A stretch of DNA of 64,000 nucleotides, taken from positions 496,001 through 560,000 of the forward strand of contig JACKOP010000003.1 in NCBI GenBank assembly GCA_024234165.1, in the 5' to 3' direction. Every line of letters starts with the position of its first letter. The stretch's first letter is position 1. This document shows positions 44,319 to 53,827 of this stretch, in pieces. Both the position numbers and the translations under genes were made by a program. Under the pieces are notes generated by a model. The model was not told the origin of the DNA and ran no database searches. It was given only the letters and a program-made list of their open reading frames with translations. This DNA comes from Pseudomonadales bacterium (GTDB lineage: Bacteria > Pseudomonadota > Gammaproteobacteria > Pseudomonadales > UBA5518).

Positions 44319-44911
44319 GAGGCCGGCAGGCTCCACTCGCGTACGATCAGCGTCAGCGCTGCACCGTAACCCGTGATGCGCAGTCGCGTCGGCAGTGCGA
44401 AGCCCTCGACTTCCCGGCGCTCGCTCGCTTCGATCTGCCAGCCCGACTGGACGAAACGCAGCAGTGAGCCGTTGCCGAATTCGGGTTTCTCGATCGCGAC
44501 GCCGGGTTGCGGGATACCGCGCACCCAGTACCTCAGCGCCGCCACCGGCAGCGGCCAGCCCCACAGTTCGGTGACCAGCGCGTCGGGATCCGCATGATGT
44601 CCGCTGCGCCCGCGCGTATCGCGCCAGGCGACACCGTCCGTACCCCCATCCAGCGTGAGTCGGCCCGAGCCGAGCGCGCCGGCGAGCACCAGGCGCCACG
44701 ATGCTCCGTGCTGCGTCCAGTCGAGCGTCGCGGCGCCGTTGGCGGATTGCGCACGCACGCCGAGCTTGCCGCTCAGCTTCCAGTTTTCACGTGCGGTCAG
44801 TGCCGCGACACGCTGTTCCCAGTCGGCAGGCATTTCCGGAGTGCGTGGTGCGACGCTGCAGCCGGCAAGCGTCAGCAGTGCGAGCAACAGCAGCCCGCGC
44901 AGTGCGTTCAT
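44315..44911 (-). CDS. lolB: Outer membrane lipoprotein LolB
   Basis: A 198-residue lipoprotein that inserts lipoproteins into the outer membrane. The signal peptide ends LLALLTLAGC (lipobox, Cys about 18). The mature part has WKLSGKLGVRAQSANGAATL and WGWPLPVAALRYWVRG, typical of LolB. ATG 44911 overlaps the stop of the TPR lipoprotein gene. Confidence 0.93.
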   Translation of the reverse strand: MNALRGLLLLALLTLAGCSVAPRTPEMPADWEQRVAALTARENWKLSGKLGVRAQSANGAATLDWTQHGASWRLVLAGALGSGRLTLDGGTDGVAWRDTRGRSGHHADPDALVTELWGWPLPVAALRYWVRGIPQPGVAIEKPEFGNGSLLRFVQSGWQIEASERREVEGFALPTRLRITGYGAALTLIVREWSLPAS

Positions 44912-46659
44912 GGTGGCAGCTCCGCACCGAGGCGGCGCATGGTGTCGCGGATCAGGCGACTGTCGGGCCTGGCCTCGAGCCCCTTGCTCCAGATCGCCTG
45001 TGCCTCGTCGTGTCGGCCGTCGACCCACAGCACTTCGCCGAGATGTGCCGCAACTTCATGGTCCGGGAACGCGTCGAAGGCACGCTGCAGTTGTGCGAGC
45101 GCCTCGCTGCGCCGACCGAGGCGATAAAGCACCCAGCCGCGGCTGTCGATGATCGCCGGGTCGTCGGGGCGCAGCGCCAGCGCCTGCTCGATCAGTTGCA
45201 GCGCTTCCGTGTAACGGTTCGTCAGGTTTGCCAGCGAGTAGCCGAGCGCATTCAGCGCCATCGCGTTCTGCGGGTCGAGGCGCAGCAGGTGGCGCAGGTC
45301 GCGCTCGAGTGCCGGCACGTCGCCGCGCCGCTCGCTGACCAGCGAGCGCGCGTAGAGCAGCTCCGGTTCGTCCGGCCGTGTGGCGAGTGCCGCATCGAGC
45401 AGGCGTGCGGCTCCGCCGATGTCGTCGTGTTCGAGACGCAACTGCGACTCCAGCAGCGTGAGCGCCAGCGCCGCAGCGCTCCAGCGGGTGCGCTGCGCAG
45501 CGAGCGCGCTGCCGAGGGCGTCGAGTCCACGGCTTTCGATCAGCAGTTCGGACGCGCGCGTCACGGCAGCCATGAATACCGGGCCGGGCTGGATCTCCAG
45601 GTAGTGCCGGATCGCTTCCTCGACGTCCTCTCGCCGTTCGGCTTCCTGCGCCAGGTAGAAATGTGCGGCGCTCACGTGGCTGCCTTCTGCGAGCAGCGTA
45701 TTCAGCTCCTCGCTCATGCGGTCGAACTGCCCGGATTCACGGTAAACCAGCGCCAGCGCGAGGCGTGCCTCGGCGTCCGCCGGATCCTGTTCGAGCAGTA
45801 CGCGGAACTGGCGCTTGGCTCCCGGGAGGTCCGATCGGGCCAGCAGGCGCGCGTAGCTCAGGCGCAAACGCCGATCGTCGGGGTGACGTTCCAGGGCGCT
45901 TTCGATCGCCGCGTTGCCGGTCTGCGCATCGCCGAGGTCGTGGCGCACCTGCGCGCTCAGCATCAGCGCCTGGGAATTGTCCGGATCGTCGGCGAGCACG
46001 CGTGCAGTACAGGCGAGTGCCTCGTCATAGCGCTGCAGGCTGTGCAGCAGCAGGCCGGTGGCGACCAGCACGTCGGCGCTCTGCTCCTGGCGTTGCTGCA
46101 GTGCCTCCAGCATGTCCTTCCGCTCGTCTGCCGGGAGGTCGAGCGCGCTGGCAGCGATTCCCGCAAAGTTGGTCGGAGTACTCGCGGCATCGAGTCCGGA
46201 CATGCGAACGAAGGCCTCGCGCGCCCGACCGGCGCGCGCGAGCGCGGTGGCGGCAGTGAACTGCGCCTCGACGTTCGCCGGCTCCAGCTCGCTCCACAGC
46301 AGCGCGGCCTGCAGCGTTGCCTCTTCGGCGCCCAGGAAACGCGCCAGGCGGGTGGCGCGTGCGGCGACTCCGGCGTCGCGCGTCTGCTGTGCCTGCACAA
46401 GGTAGTTCTTCAGCGCAAGCTCCAGCGCGCCGCGGTGGAGCGCGAACTCCGCGACCAGCAGACCGTACAGGGCGTCGCGCGGAAACGGACGCACCACGGT
46501 CGGTGTCGTGTCGGCTGCGGTCTCGGCAGGTGGTGCAGCCGGTTCGATCTCGACGGGTGGATGCGCTGCGCACGCGGCCAGCAGTACGGCAAGTGCAACG
46601 ACGACGATGGCACGGCCCGGGCGGAACCGGAACGACGGGGGATGAGTCGGCGTGCTCAT
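44908..46659 (-). CDS. TPR-repeat lipoprotein
   Basis: A 583-residue protein with a signal peptide ending VLLAAC (lipobox) and about ten tetratricopeptide repeats, for example in YDEALACTARVLADDPDN and YTEALQLIEQALALRPDD. Homologues lie beside lolB in pseudomonads (PA4667 type) and are probably outer-membrane scaffolds; the partner is unknown. Start MSTPTHPP chosen for a correct signal peptide length; other ATGs at 46671 and upstream are possible. Divergent from hemA. Confidence 0.88.
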   Translation of the reverse strand: MSTPTHPPSFRFRPGRAIVVVALAVLLAACAAHPPVEIEPAAPPAETAADTTPTVVRPFPRDALYGLLVAEFALHRGALELALKNYLVQAQQTRDAGVAARATRLARFLGAEEATLQAALLWSELEPANVEAQFTAATALARAGRAREAFVRMSGLDAASTPTNFAGIAASALDLPADERKDMLEALQQRQEQSADVLVATGLLLHSLQRYDEALACTARVLADDPDNSQALMLSAQVRHDLGDAQTGNAAIESALERHPDDRRLRLSYARLLARSDLPGAKRQFRVLLEQDPADAEARLALALVYRESGQFDRMSEELNTLLAEGSHVSAAHFYLAQEAERREDVEEAIRHYLEIQPGPVFMAAVTRASELLIESRGLDALGSALAAQRTRWSAAALALTLLESQLRLEHDDIGGAARLLDAALATRPDEPELLYARSLVSERRGDVPALERDLRHLLRLDPQNAMALNALGYSLANLTNRYTEALQLIEQALALRPDDPAIIDSRGWVLYRLGRRSEALAQLQRAFDAFPDHEVAAHLGEVLWVDGRHDEAQAIWSKGLEARPDSRLIRDTMRRLGAELPP

Positions 46660-46832
46660 AAGGTGGCGCATCAGGGGGGGCGGCTTGCTGCGGTGAGGCG
46701 CCATCATCGCCGGATTCTGCACAATTTGCCTGTGAATTGATACACTTCCCGCCCGTTCCGGATCCCTGTCCCGCCCCGTTGGAGTGTCGCTCGTGGCCTG
46801 TGGCACCTGCGCGGGGGAGTAGCTTTTCATTC

Positions 46833-48122
46833 ATGAGTTTGCTGGTCGTCGGACTGAACCACACCACTGCGCCGGTCGCGGTGCGTGAACGCGTGGCGTT
46901 TGCCGAGGAGCAGGTGCCCGAGGCGCTGCAGCGTGCCTGCGAGTTCGGTGGAGCCACCGAAGTCGTGATCCTCTCGACCTGCAATCGTACCGAACTGATC
47001 GCCAGTACCGGGCCTGATGCCGTGGCCGAGGAGCGCCTGGTCGACTGGTTCGTAGGCTCCCATCATGTCGCGCGCGCGGAGGTGGAATGCTGCCTGTACC
47101 GCCTGCGCGATGCCGACGCCGTGCGCCACCTGATCGAGGTGGCGTGTGGTCTCGATTCGATGGTGATCGGGGAGCCGCAGATCTTCGGGCAGATCAAGAT
47201 GGCGTACGCGACGGCGCGTCACAGCGGTTCGGTAGGGCCCGAGCTGTCGCGAGCGATGAGTCATGTGTTCACGATCGCCAAGCAGGTGCGCAGCGAGACG
47301 GCGATCGGCCAGAATCCGGTCTCGGTGGCATTTGCTGCCGTCAAGCTGGCACGCCACATCTTCACCGACCTTGCTTCGACCACGGCGTTGCTGATCGGTG
47401 CTGGCGAGACGATCGAGCTCGTCGCCCGTCACCTCACCGAGGCGGGCGTGACGCGGCTGGTCGTTGCCAACCGCACGCTGGCGCGTGCCGAACAGATCAC
47501 CGACCGCTTCGGCGGCGAGCCGATCCTGCTGGCCGAAATCCCGGCTTCGCTGGCGCGCGCGGACATCGTGATCAGCTCGACTGCGAGCCAGTTGCCGATC
47601 ATCGGCAAGGGAACCGTGGAACAGGCGATCCGCCGCCGTCGTCACAAGCCGATCTTCATGGTCGACATCGCGGTGCCGCGTGACATCGAGCCGCAGGTGG
47701 GCGAGCTGTCGGATGTCTATCTGTACAGCGTCGATGATCTCGAGCAGATCATCGACGACAATCGGCGTGCGCGCGAAGGCGAGGCGCAGCGTGCGGCGCT
47801 GATCGTGGCGGCCGGCGTGGACAGCTGGCTGCGCGATTGTCGCAGCCTGGACGCCGTCAATACGCTGCGCGACTACCGCACGCACGCCGAAGCGCTGCGT
47901 GATCGCGAGCTGGAGCGGGCGTTGCGCCAGTTGCGTGCGGGCGGGGACGCCACCCAGGTGCTGACGCTGATGGCGCGCAGCCTCACCAACAAACTGTTGC
48001 ACGAACCGACGGTGCAGTTGCGCCGTGCTGCGGCCGAGGGGCGCGCCGAAGTCATCGGCTGGAGCCGACGCCTGTTCGGGCTGAACGAGGAGCCGGGTGA
48101 CGGCGGTCGCGAGGGGTCATGA
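46833..48122 (+). CDS. hemA: Glutamyl-tRNA reductase
   Basis: A 429-residue enzyme making glutamate-1-semialdehyde for haem. The catalytic Cys is in LSTCNRTEL; VIGEPQIFGQIK, the NADP loop LIGAGETIEL and SEISSTAS-like VISSTASQLPI are intact. ATG 46833 gives MSLLVVGLNH. The stop overlaps the prfA start by 4 nt. A TACACT box near 46741 could be its -10. Confidence 0.96.
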   Translation: MSLLVVGLNHTTAPVAVRERVAFAEEQVPEALQRACEFGGATEVVILSTCNRTELIASTGPDAVAEERLVDWFVGSHHVARAEVECCLYRLRDADAVRHLIEVACGLDSMVIGEPQIFGQIKMAYATARHSGSVGPELSRAMSHVFTIAKQVRSETAIGQNPVSVAFAAVKLARHIFTDLASTTALLIGAGETIELVARHLTEAGVTRLVVANRTLARAEQITDRFGGEPILLAEIPASLARADIVISSTASQLPIIGKGTVEQAIRRRRHKPIFMVDIAVPRDIEPQVGELSDVYLYSVDDLEQIIDDNRRAREGEAQRAALIVAAGVDSWLRDCRSLDAVNTLRDYRTHAEALRDRELERALRQLRAGGDATQVLTLMARSLTNKLLHEPTVQLRRAAAEGRAEVIGWSRRLFGLNEEPGDGGREGS

Positions 48123-49201
48123 AACAGTCGCTGTACCTCAGGCTCGAAGGACTCGAGGAGCGTTGCCAGGAACTCACCGCCCTGCTCGCCGAGGCGGATA
48201 CGATCGCCGACCAGGAGCGGTTTCGCTTGCTCGGGCGCGAATACGCGGAAATCGAACCGGTGGCACAGGCTTTCGCACGCTACCGCAAGGTGCTGGCCGA
48301 TATCGACGCGGCGCAACTGCTCGCGCGTGACGCCGACCCCGAGCTGCGTGCCCTGGCGGAGGAGGATCTGGCCGCGAGTGCCACGCTGCGCGACGGGCTG
48401 GAACTGGATCTGCAGAAACTGCTGCTGCCGCGTGATCCGCGCGACGGCAGCAATGTGTTTCTCGAGATTCGCGCAGGCACGGGAGGCGATGAGGCCGCGA
48501 TCTTCGCCGGTGACCTGTTCCGCATGTACGCACGCTACGCGGACCGGCGCGGCTGGCGGCTCGAAACGCTCAGCGAGCGCCCCGGCGAGCACGGCGGCTT
48601 CAAGGAGGTGGTCGCGCAGATTTCCGGCAGCGACGTGTTCTCGCGGCTGAAATTCGAATCCGGTGCGCACCGCGTGCAGCGCGTTCCGGCCACCGAGTCG
48701 CAGGGCCGCATCCACACCTCTGCGTGCACCGTTGCGATCCTGCCCGAAGTCGCCGAAATCGAGGCCATCGAGATCAGCAAGGCGGACCTGCGCATCGACA
48801 CGTACCGCGCTTCCGGTGCCGGCGGGCAGCACGTGAACCGTACCGATTCGGCGGTGCGCATCACGCACCTGCCGAGCGGTATCGTCGTCGAGTGTCAGGA
48901 CGAACGCTCGCAGCACAAGAACCGTGCCCGTGCGATGGCTCTGCTGCAGGCGCGCCTGCTCGCCGACGCACAGCAGAAGCAGGCCGATGCGCAGGCCGGC
49001 GAACGTCGTCTGCAGGTCGGCAGCGGCGATCGCTCCGAGCGCATCCGCACCTACAACTACCCGCAGGGGCGGGTCACGGATCACCGTATCAACCTCACGC
49101 TGTATCGTCTGCCCGAGATCCTCGAGGGAGATCTCGACGGCGTGATCGACCCGTTGCTCGGCGAATACCAGGCCGAGCAGCTCGCGGCGCTTGCCGGATG
49201 A
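48119..49201 (+). CDS. prfA: Peptide chain release factor 1
   Basis: A 360-residue RF1. The GGQ loop is in SGAGGQHVNRTDSAV and the anticodon-like tripeptide region recognising UAA/UAG is PATESQGRIHTSA (P-A-T). Overlaps hemA and prmC by 4 nt on either side. Relevant since many genes in this window end in TAG, read only by RF1. Confidence 0.97.
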   Translation: MKQSLYLRLEGLEERCQELTALLAEADTIADQERFRLLGREYAEIEPVAQAFARYRKVLADIDAAQLLARDADPELRALAEEDLAASATLRDGLELDLQKLLLPRDPRDGSNVFLEIRAGTGGDEAAIFAGDLFRMYARYADRRGWRLETLSERPGEHGGFKEVVAQISGSDVFSRLKFESGAHRVQRVPATESQGRIHTSACTVAILPEVAEIEAIEISKADLRIDTYRASGAGGQHVNRTDSAVRITHLPSGIVVECQDERSQHKNRARAMALLQARLLADAQQKQADAQAGERRLQVGSGDRSERIRTYNYPQGRVTDHRINLTLYRLPEILEGDLDGVIDPLLGEYQAEQLAALAG

Positions 49202-50091
49202 GCGCTGCGGTTGTTGCCGGCGAGGTGGCGGTGGCGGTCGGTGCGCTGCTCGCCGCGGGGTGCACACGACTGCCGGAGCCCGATGCGCGGATCGACGCCG
49301 AGCTGCTGCTTGCGCACGTGCTCGGGTGCAGCCGCACCCGGTTGTTCGCGTACCCGGAAGCCGAGGTCGACGCCGCTTCACGTGCTCGCTTCCTTGCGCT
49401 GCTCGAACGCCGGCGAGCCGGCGAGCCGCTCGCCTACCTGCTCGGGCGGCAGGCGTTCTGGTCGCTCGATATCGTGCTCGACGGCAGCACGCTGGTGCCG
49501 CGACCGGAGACCGAGCTGCTGGTCGAGCTGGCGCTTGAGCGAGGGGCTGCGCGAGCGGTGGAGGTGCTCGATCTCGGCACCGGCAGTGGGGCGATCGCGC
49601 TCGCGCTGGCGAGCGAACGACCTGCGTGGCGAGTGCTGGGGATCGATCGCGATCCGGCTGCGGTGCACCTCGCCCGTGCGAATGCCGAGCGACTCGGACT
49701 GGGCAACGTTGCATTCGCAGCGGGCGACTGGTTCGCCGGGCTCGAGGGGCGGCGTTTCGAGCTGGTGGTCGCCAATCCACCCTATATAGCCGATGGGGAT
49801 CCCTGTCTTGCTGCGCCGGGGGTGTGTCGCGAGCCGCGCCACGCGTTGGTGGCGGGCAGCGATGGACTCGATGCACTGCGCCGGATCGTTGCTGCGGCAG
49901 CGCAGCATCTGTCGTCGGACGGCTGGCTGCTGTGCGAGCACGGTGCCGCACAGGGCGCGGCGCTGCGCGCGCTGTTCGCGGCCGCGGGCTTTGCGGCGAT
50001 TGCGACGCAGCGTGACCTCGCCGGTCACGAACGGGTCACGCTGGGTCGGATCGGGGAGTCGTCGCGACACGAGCGGAGCCATGCACCATGA
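49198..50091 (+). CDS. prmC: Release factor glutamine methyltransferase
   Basis: A 297-residue SAM enzyme methylating the Gln of the release-factor GGQ loop. Motifs: helical N-terminal domain, RPETELLVELAL, VLDLGTGSGAIALAL and the glutamine-binding VVANPPYI. It directly follows its substrate gene prfA. Confidence 0.95.
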   Translation: MSAAVVAGEVAVAVGALLAAGCTRLPEPDARIDAELLLAHVLGCSRTRLFAYPEAEVDAASRARFLALLERRRAGEPLAYLLGRQAFWSLDIVLDGSTLVPRPETELLVELALERGAARAVEVLDLGTGSGAIALALASERPAWRVLGIDRDPAAVHLARANAERLGLGNVAFAAGDWFAGLEGRRFELVVANPPYIADGDPCLAAPGVCREPRHALVAGSDGLDALRRIVAAAAQHLSSDGWLLCEHGAAQGAALRALFAAAGFAAIATQRDLAGHERVTLGRIGESSRHERSHAP

Positions 50092-50831
50092 ACGACGAGC
50101 AACTGCTGCGTTACAGCCGCCACATCCTGCTGCCCGCGATCGACGTCGCGGGCCAGCAGCGGCTGCTCGATGCCAGCGTACTCATCGTGGGCCTCGGCGG
50201 GTTGGGCTCGCCGGCAGCCCTGTATCTGGCGGCAAGCGGTGTGGGGCGGCTGCGGCTGGTCGACGCCGACCGCGTCGAGCTGTCGAACCTGCAACGCCAG
50301 ATCATTCATGCCCAGGCGCGCATCGGTGAGTTCAAGGCCGAATCGGCCGCCGCCGGCGTCGGCGCGCTGAACCCCGAGGTCGACGTGGAGGCCTTCGCCT
50401 GTCAGGCCGACGCGGCGTTGCTCGATCGCCTCGTGCCGGGCGTCGATCTGGTGCTCGACTGTTGCGACAACGCGGCGTCGCGGCGCGTGATCAATGCCGC
50501 CACGCGGCGTCATCGCGTACCGCTGGTCAGTGCAGCGGCCATCGGCTGGGAGGGACAGCTCGCGGTATTCGATTCGCGCGAGCCGGGCGCAGCGTGCTAC
50601 GAGTGCCTGTATCCCGACACCGGTGACGACCCCGCGGCGGCCTGCGCGCACAGCGGGATCGCCGCTCCGGTGGTCGGCACCATGGGCGTGCTGCAGGCAT
50701 TGCAGGCGCTGAAGTTCATCTGCGGTGCGGGAACCGTGGCGGCCGGGGAACTGCTGGTGTTCGACGGCCTGGCGCTCGATTTCCATCGTCTGCGCATCGG
50801 GCGGCGTGCAGGCTGCCCGGGCTGCAGCTGA
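50088..50831 (+). CDS. moeB: Adenylyltransferase MoeB/ThiF family
   Basis: A 247-residue E1-like enzyme that adenylates the C-terminus of MoaD or ThiS. ATP loop VGLGGLGSPAALYLAA, catalytic Arg in NLQRQIIH, DCCDN and two zinc Cys pairs (CYECLYP and CPGC). No rhodanese domain. Overlaps prmC by 4 nt; the hemA-prfA-prmC-moeB order is common. ThiF-like activity cannot be excluded. Confidence 0.9.
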   Translation: MNDEQLLRYSRHILLPAIDVAGQQRLLDASVLIVGLGGLGSPAALYLAASGVGRLRLVDADRVELSNLQRQIIHAQARIGEFKAESAAAGVGALNPEVDVEAFACQADAALLDRLVPGVDLVLDCCDNAASRRVINAATRRHRVPLVSAAAIGWEGQLAVFDSREPGAACYECLYPDTGDDPAAACAHSGIAAPVVGTMGVLQALQALKFICGAGTVAAGELLVFDGLALDFHRLRIGRRAGCPGCS

Positions 50832-53633
50832 TCAGCCCGAGTTGCGCGGATCGCGCAGGCGTACGAACGGAAAGCGTGTGACGGTGGTGCGGGTACTGGC
50901 GTCGTGTTCGCGCTGCTGTTCTGTGCTTGCCGCACGCAGGAAGACGTGCAGCGAGTTGCCGGCTGGCAGGCTCTGCTGGATCTGCAGATGTCCGCCCTGG
51001 CTGTGTACCAGCGCATGGATCTCCGCGAGGTCGTCGAGCGGGCTGCTGGCCGGGGCATCGTTGCCACTTCTTTGCGCGAGTGCGCGGATGTCGCGCTCGC
51101 TCAGCATGGCGCCGCTGTCCTCGATCACCAGTTCGACGTGATGCCCCTCGAAACCCTCGCGGCACGATATGCAGGCGCGGCGCGCGCAGTTCAGCGCGCG
51201 CAGCCGGATCGCCAGCGTGCCGTCATTGGCCAGGCCGCGACGTGCATGCCGGATGCCGCGCAGCAGCACCTGCTGGAATACCAGCGGATCGCAGTGTGCC
51301 AGCGGCAGTCCGGACGCGAATTCGTTGTCGAGCCGCGCCGCTGCCGGCAGCAGGACGCGCTCCAGATCGACGATGTTCTGTGCCAGAGGCGCCAGCGCAG
51401 TCAATGGCGCGGCGGCAGACGCCTGCGCCTTGCCGGCCACTTCGTGGATCAGTGCCTGCGCATGCATCGTGGTTTCTGCAAGCTGTTCCAGCCGGCGCAA
51501 TACGTCGGCGTAGTCGCCGGCTTCGACCAGTACCTGTTCGACACGCCCGACTACCGACACGGTTGCATCACCGATGTGGTCGCCTGGCAATGTCGGGTCG
51601 TGCGTGGGCGATGGCTGCTCCGCCACGAGAAGGGACGGCAGCGGCAGCCGCTCGCGTGCGATCAGAAGACAGCCGCTGCCGGTGAGCGGGTGGCCGGGTT
51701 CGCCGATCGTGAAGCCGAACCAGCAATGCTCGCCGCGCTGCTCGCCCTGGCCGGCCAGGTGCATCTCGATCACCGGGCCATCGGCACCGGCGATGCGTCG
51801 GTCGGCTTCGTGCAGCTCCATCGCAAGCTCGTCAGGGAACACCTCCAGGTCGGTCTTGCCGAGCAGCATGCTCTCCTCGACTCCGTAGAGCTCGCCGAAC
51901 GCCGGGTTGATCGCAGCGTAGCGGCCGTCCAGATCCTTCAGGAACAGTGGCACCGGAATGCGGCGCATCGCCGTGCGCAACTGTTCGTGTGCGAGACGCG
52001 CCTCGGCCAGCTCGCGTGTCGGTTCGCTGACGTTCTGCACCGTGAGCAGCGCGCGCTGCGGCATGCCCGGGCGGCCCCGTACGGCCGAAGAGTGGCAGGC
52101 CAGCCACAGTTGGCCGCCGGCGGAATCGATCCGGTAGGCCGCGCGGGCGATGCGTCCGGTATTCAGCGTCTTCTGGATCTGTTGCCGGCACTCGGCGCCG
52201 GTGACGGTGCCGAACAGTTCGCCGAGCGTGCGGCCCTCGAGCGCCTCGGCATCGCTGCCCAGTGCGCCGCCGGCCAGCGCCAGCGCCTGGACCACGCGCG
52301 CTTGCTCATCGACCAGCAGTGCGGTCAGCGGCAGTGCACGCACGACGTACTGTGCCATCTCGTCCTGCATGCGCCGCGACAGGCGCAGGTTCACGTGTTC
52401 ACTGATGTCTGCGGCTTCGAGCAGCACGTCACCATCGTCGAGCCGCGTGAGGTGGTAGTTGCGCCAATGCGGTTGCTCGCCACGACCGAGCGCCATCGCC
52501 TCGCGCGTTTCGGCGATACCGGTCTGATGTACGCGCGTCAGCGCATCCTCGAGATCGAAGCCGTCGAATGGCGGCGCGAACTCCCCCGGGCGTAACCCCT
52601 GCAGCAGGTGTGCGTCACGCTGCTCGAGCCTGCCGGCAGCGGGGTTGCACCACACGACGCGAAACGCACCGGCCGCATCGCGGCGCAGGCGCATGATCGC
52701 CGTGGCGAGCCGGGTACAGAGCCCGGTCGCGGGATCGTCGAGGGTCGCCACGGGGACGGCAAGCGTCTCTTCGCGGGCGACCGTGCCGGGTTGGCGTGGG
52801 GTGGTTTCGTAGAATTGCCCGCTGATCGCACGCGGGGCGCCCTGTTCGTCCAGTTCGACCGCGATGTCGCCGGATGCCACGGCGACCCATTCGCCGTCGC
52901 GTGCGTGCAGTCGATACGCAACCGGATGGGGTGGTGCCGAGCCGTTCAGCACGCCGTGCACCTCGGTGACCAGGCGATCGATGTCGTCCGGATGGATCAG
53001 GGCCTTCCAGTCACCGAGCGTGTTTCCGACCGTGCCCGCCGCGTAGCCCAGGCGTTCGAGCGTCGGCGGGTCGAATGCAGCCCGCTGCTCGCTGAGCGTG
53101 ATGCGCCAGCTCCCTGCCGACGCCGTCAGCGTGACCGGCAGGCCGGTGTCCACTGCGTCGACGTCGAAGGAGGGTGTTGGTGCGTCCGTGTCGGCGTGGG
53201 AGAGTGTGGCAACAGCACCTGGTTGCGCTTCGCCGCGCCGTGGCGGGCCGATCAGCTCGCGCAGGGTGGCCAGTGACAGCTCGTCGAGCAACACGATCTC
53301 GCTGACGCCCGCCTGCAGCGCCTGCACGATCTCGGCGCGATCGCCGAAACGTGCCTGGGCGCCCAGCATGCCGACGATGCGCAATCCGGGTGCGCTCGCC
53401 CTGATCGTCGCCAGCGTGGCGACAAGCAGCCCCACGCCGCAACTGAAGGACAGGAAACAGACGTCACAGTGCGCGAGTGCGGCGTTCCATACGGGGGTTC
53501 CGGCTTCGGCGACCACGAGTTCCGGACGCGGATCGGGCAGCGCACGCAACAGGCTGCGCAGCAGGTGTGTTTCAAGCGGGTCGTCGGCCGTGAGAAGGAC
53601 GCGCGGTGCGTCAGGTGCGGAAACGAGCGTCAT
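50832..53633 (-). CDS. Large PAS-domain protein, degenerate histidine kinase
   Basis: A 933-residue protein with a receiver-like N-terminal 110 residues lacking the usual phospho-Asp pocket, then at least three PAS-like segments (one at LEQRDAHLLQGL, one at IPVPLFLKDLDGRYAAINPA) and a C-terminal kinase-like region. A possible phospho-His is in ALIHEVAGKAQ. The ATPase domain lacks the N-box Asn (FQQVLLRGIRHARRG) and the glycine-rich G2 loop (SPLDDLAEIHALV), so it is unlikely to bind ATP normally. Its stop abuts the moeB stop. Orphan, no partner regulator nearby. Confidence 0.7.
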   Translation of the reverse strand: MTLVSAPDAPRVLLTADDPLETHLLRSLLRALPDPRPELVVAEAGTPVWNAALAHCDVCFLSFSCGVGLLVATLATIRASAPGLRIVGMLGAQARFGDRAEIVQALQAGVSEIVLLDELSLATLRELIGPPRRGEAQPGAVATLSHADTDAPTPSFDVDAVDTGLPVTLTASAGSWRITLSEQRAAFDPPTLERLGYAAGTVGNTLGDWKALIHPDDIDRLVTEVHGVLNGSAPPHPVAYRLHARDGEWVAVASGDIAVELDEQGAPRAISGQFYETTPRQPGTVAREETLAVPVATLDDPATGLCTRLATAIMRLRRDAAGAFRVVWCNPAAGRLEQRDAHLLQGLRPGEFAPPFDGFDLEDALTRVHQTGIAETREAMALGRGEQPHWRNYHLTRLDDGDVLLEAADISEHVNLRLSRRMQDEMAQYVVRALPLTALLVDEQARVVQALALAGGALGSDAEALEGRTLGELFGTVTGAECRQQIQKTLNTGRIARAAYRIDSAGGQLWLACHSSAVRGRPGMPQRALLTVQNVSEPTRELAEARLAHEQLRTAMRRIPVPLFLKDLDGRYAAINPAFGELYGVEESMLLGKTDLEVFPDELAMELHEADRRIAGADGPVIEMHLAGQGEQRGEHCWFGFTIGEPGHPLTGSGCLLIARERLPLPSLLVAEQPSPTHDPTLPGDHIGDATVSVVGRVEQVLVEAGDYADVLRRLEQLAETTMHAQALIHEVAGKAQASAAAPLTALAPLAQNIVDLERVLLPAAARLDNEFASGLPLAHCDPLVFQQVLLRGIRHARRGLANDGTLAIRLRALNCARRACISCREGFEGHHVELVIEDSGAMLSERDIRALAQRSGNDAPASSPLDDLAEIHALVHSQGGHLQIQQSLPAGNSLHVFLRAASTEQQREHDASTRTTVTRFPFVRLRDPRNSG

Positions 53634-53827
53634 GAAACGGGCAGCCTTGCTTCTCTCGCCGACGATGTGGCGTTTCCCGCAACGCGGGATTCCCTTGCGG
53701 CGGGATTCTATATGGGCAGCAGTGCCGCTCGCCAGCGGTAATAACCCGGAGATTGCCGTTCGCGCGATTGCGGTGGAACGGGAGCTGCCGTTAAGCTCGC
53801 CGACCGGCTCGGAGATGGACAGGCAGA

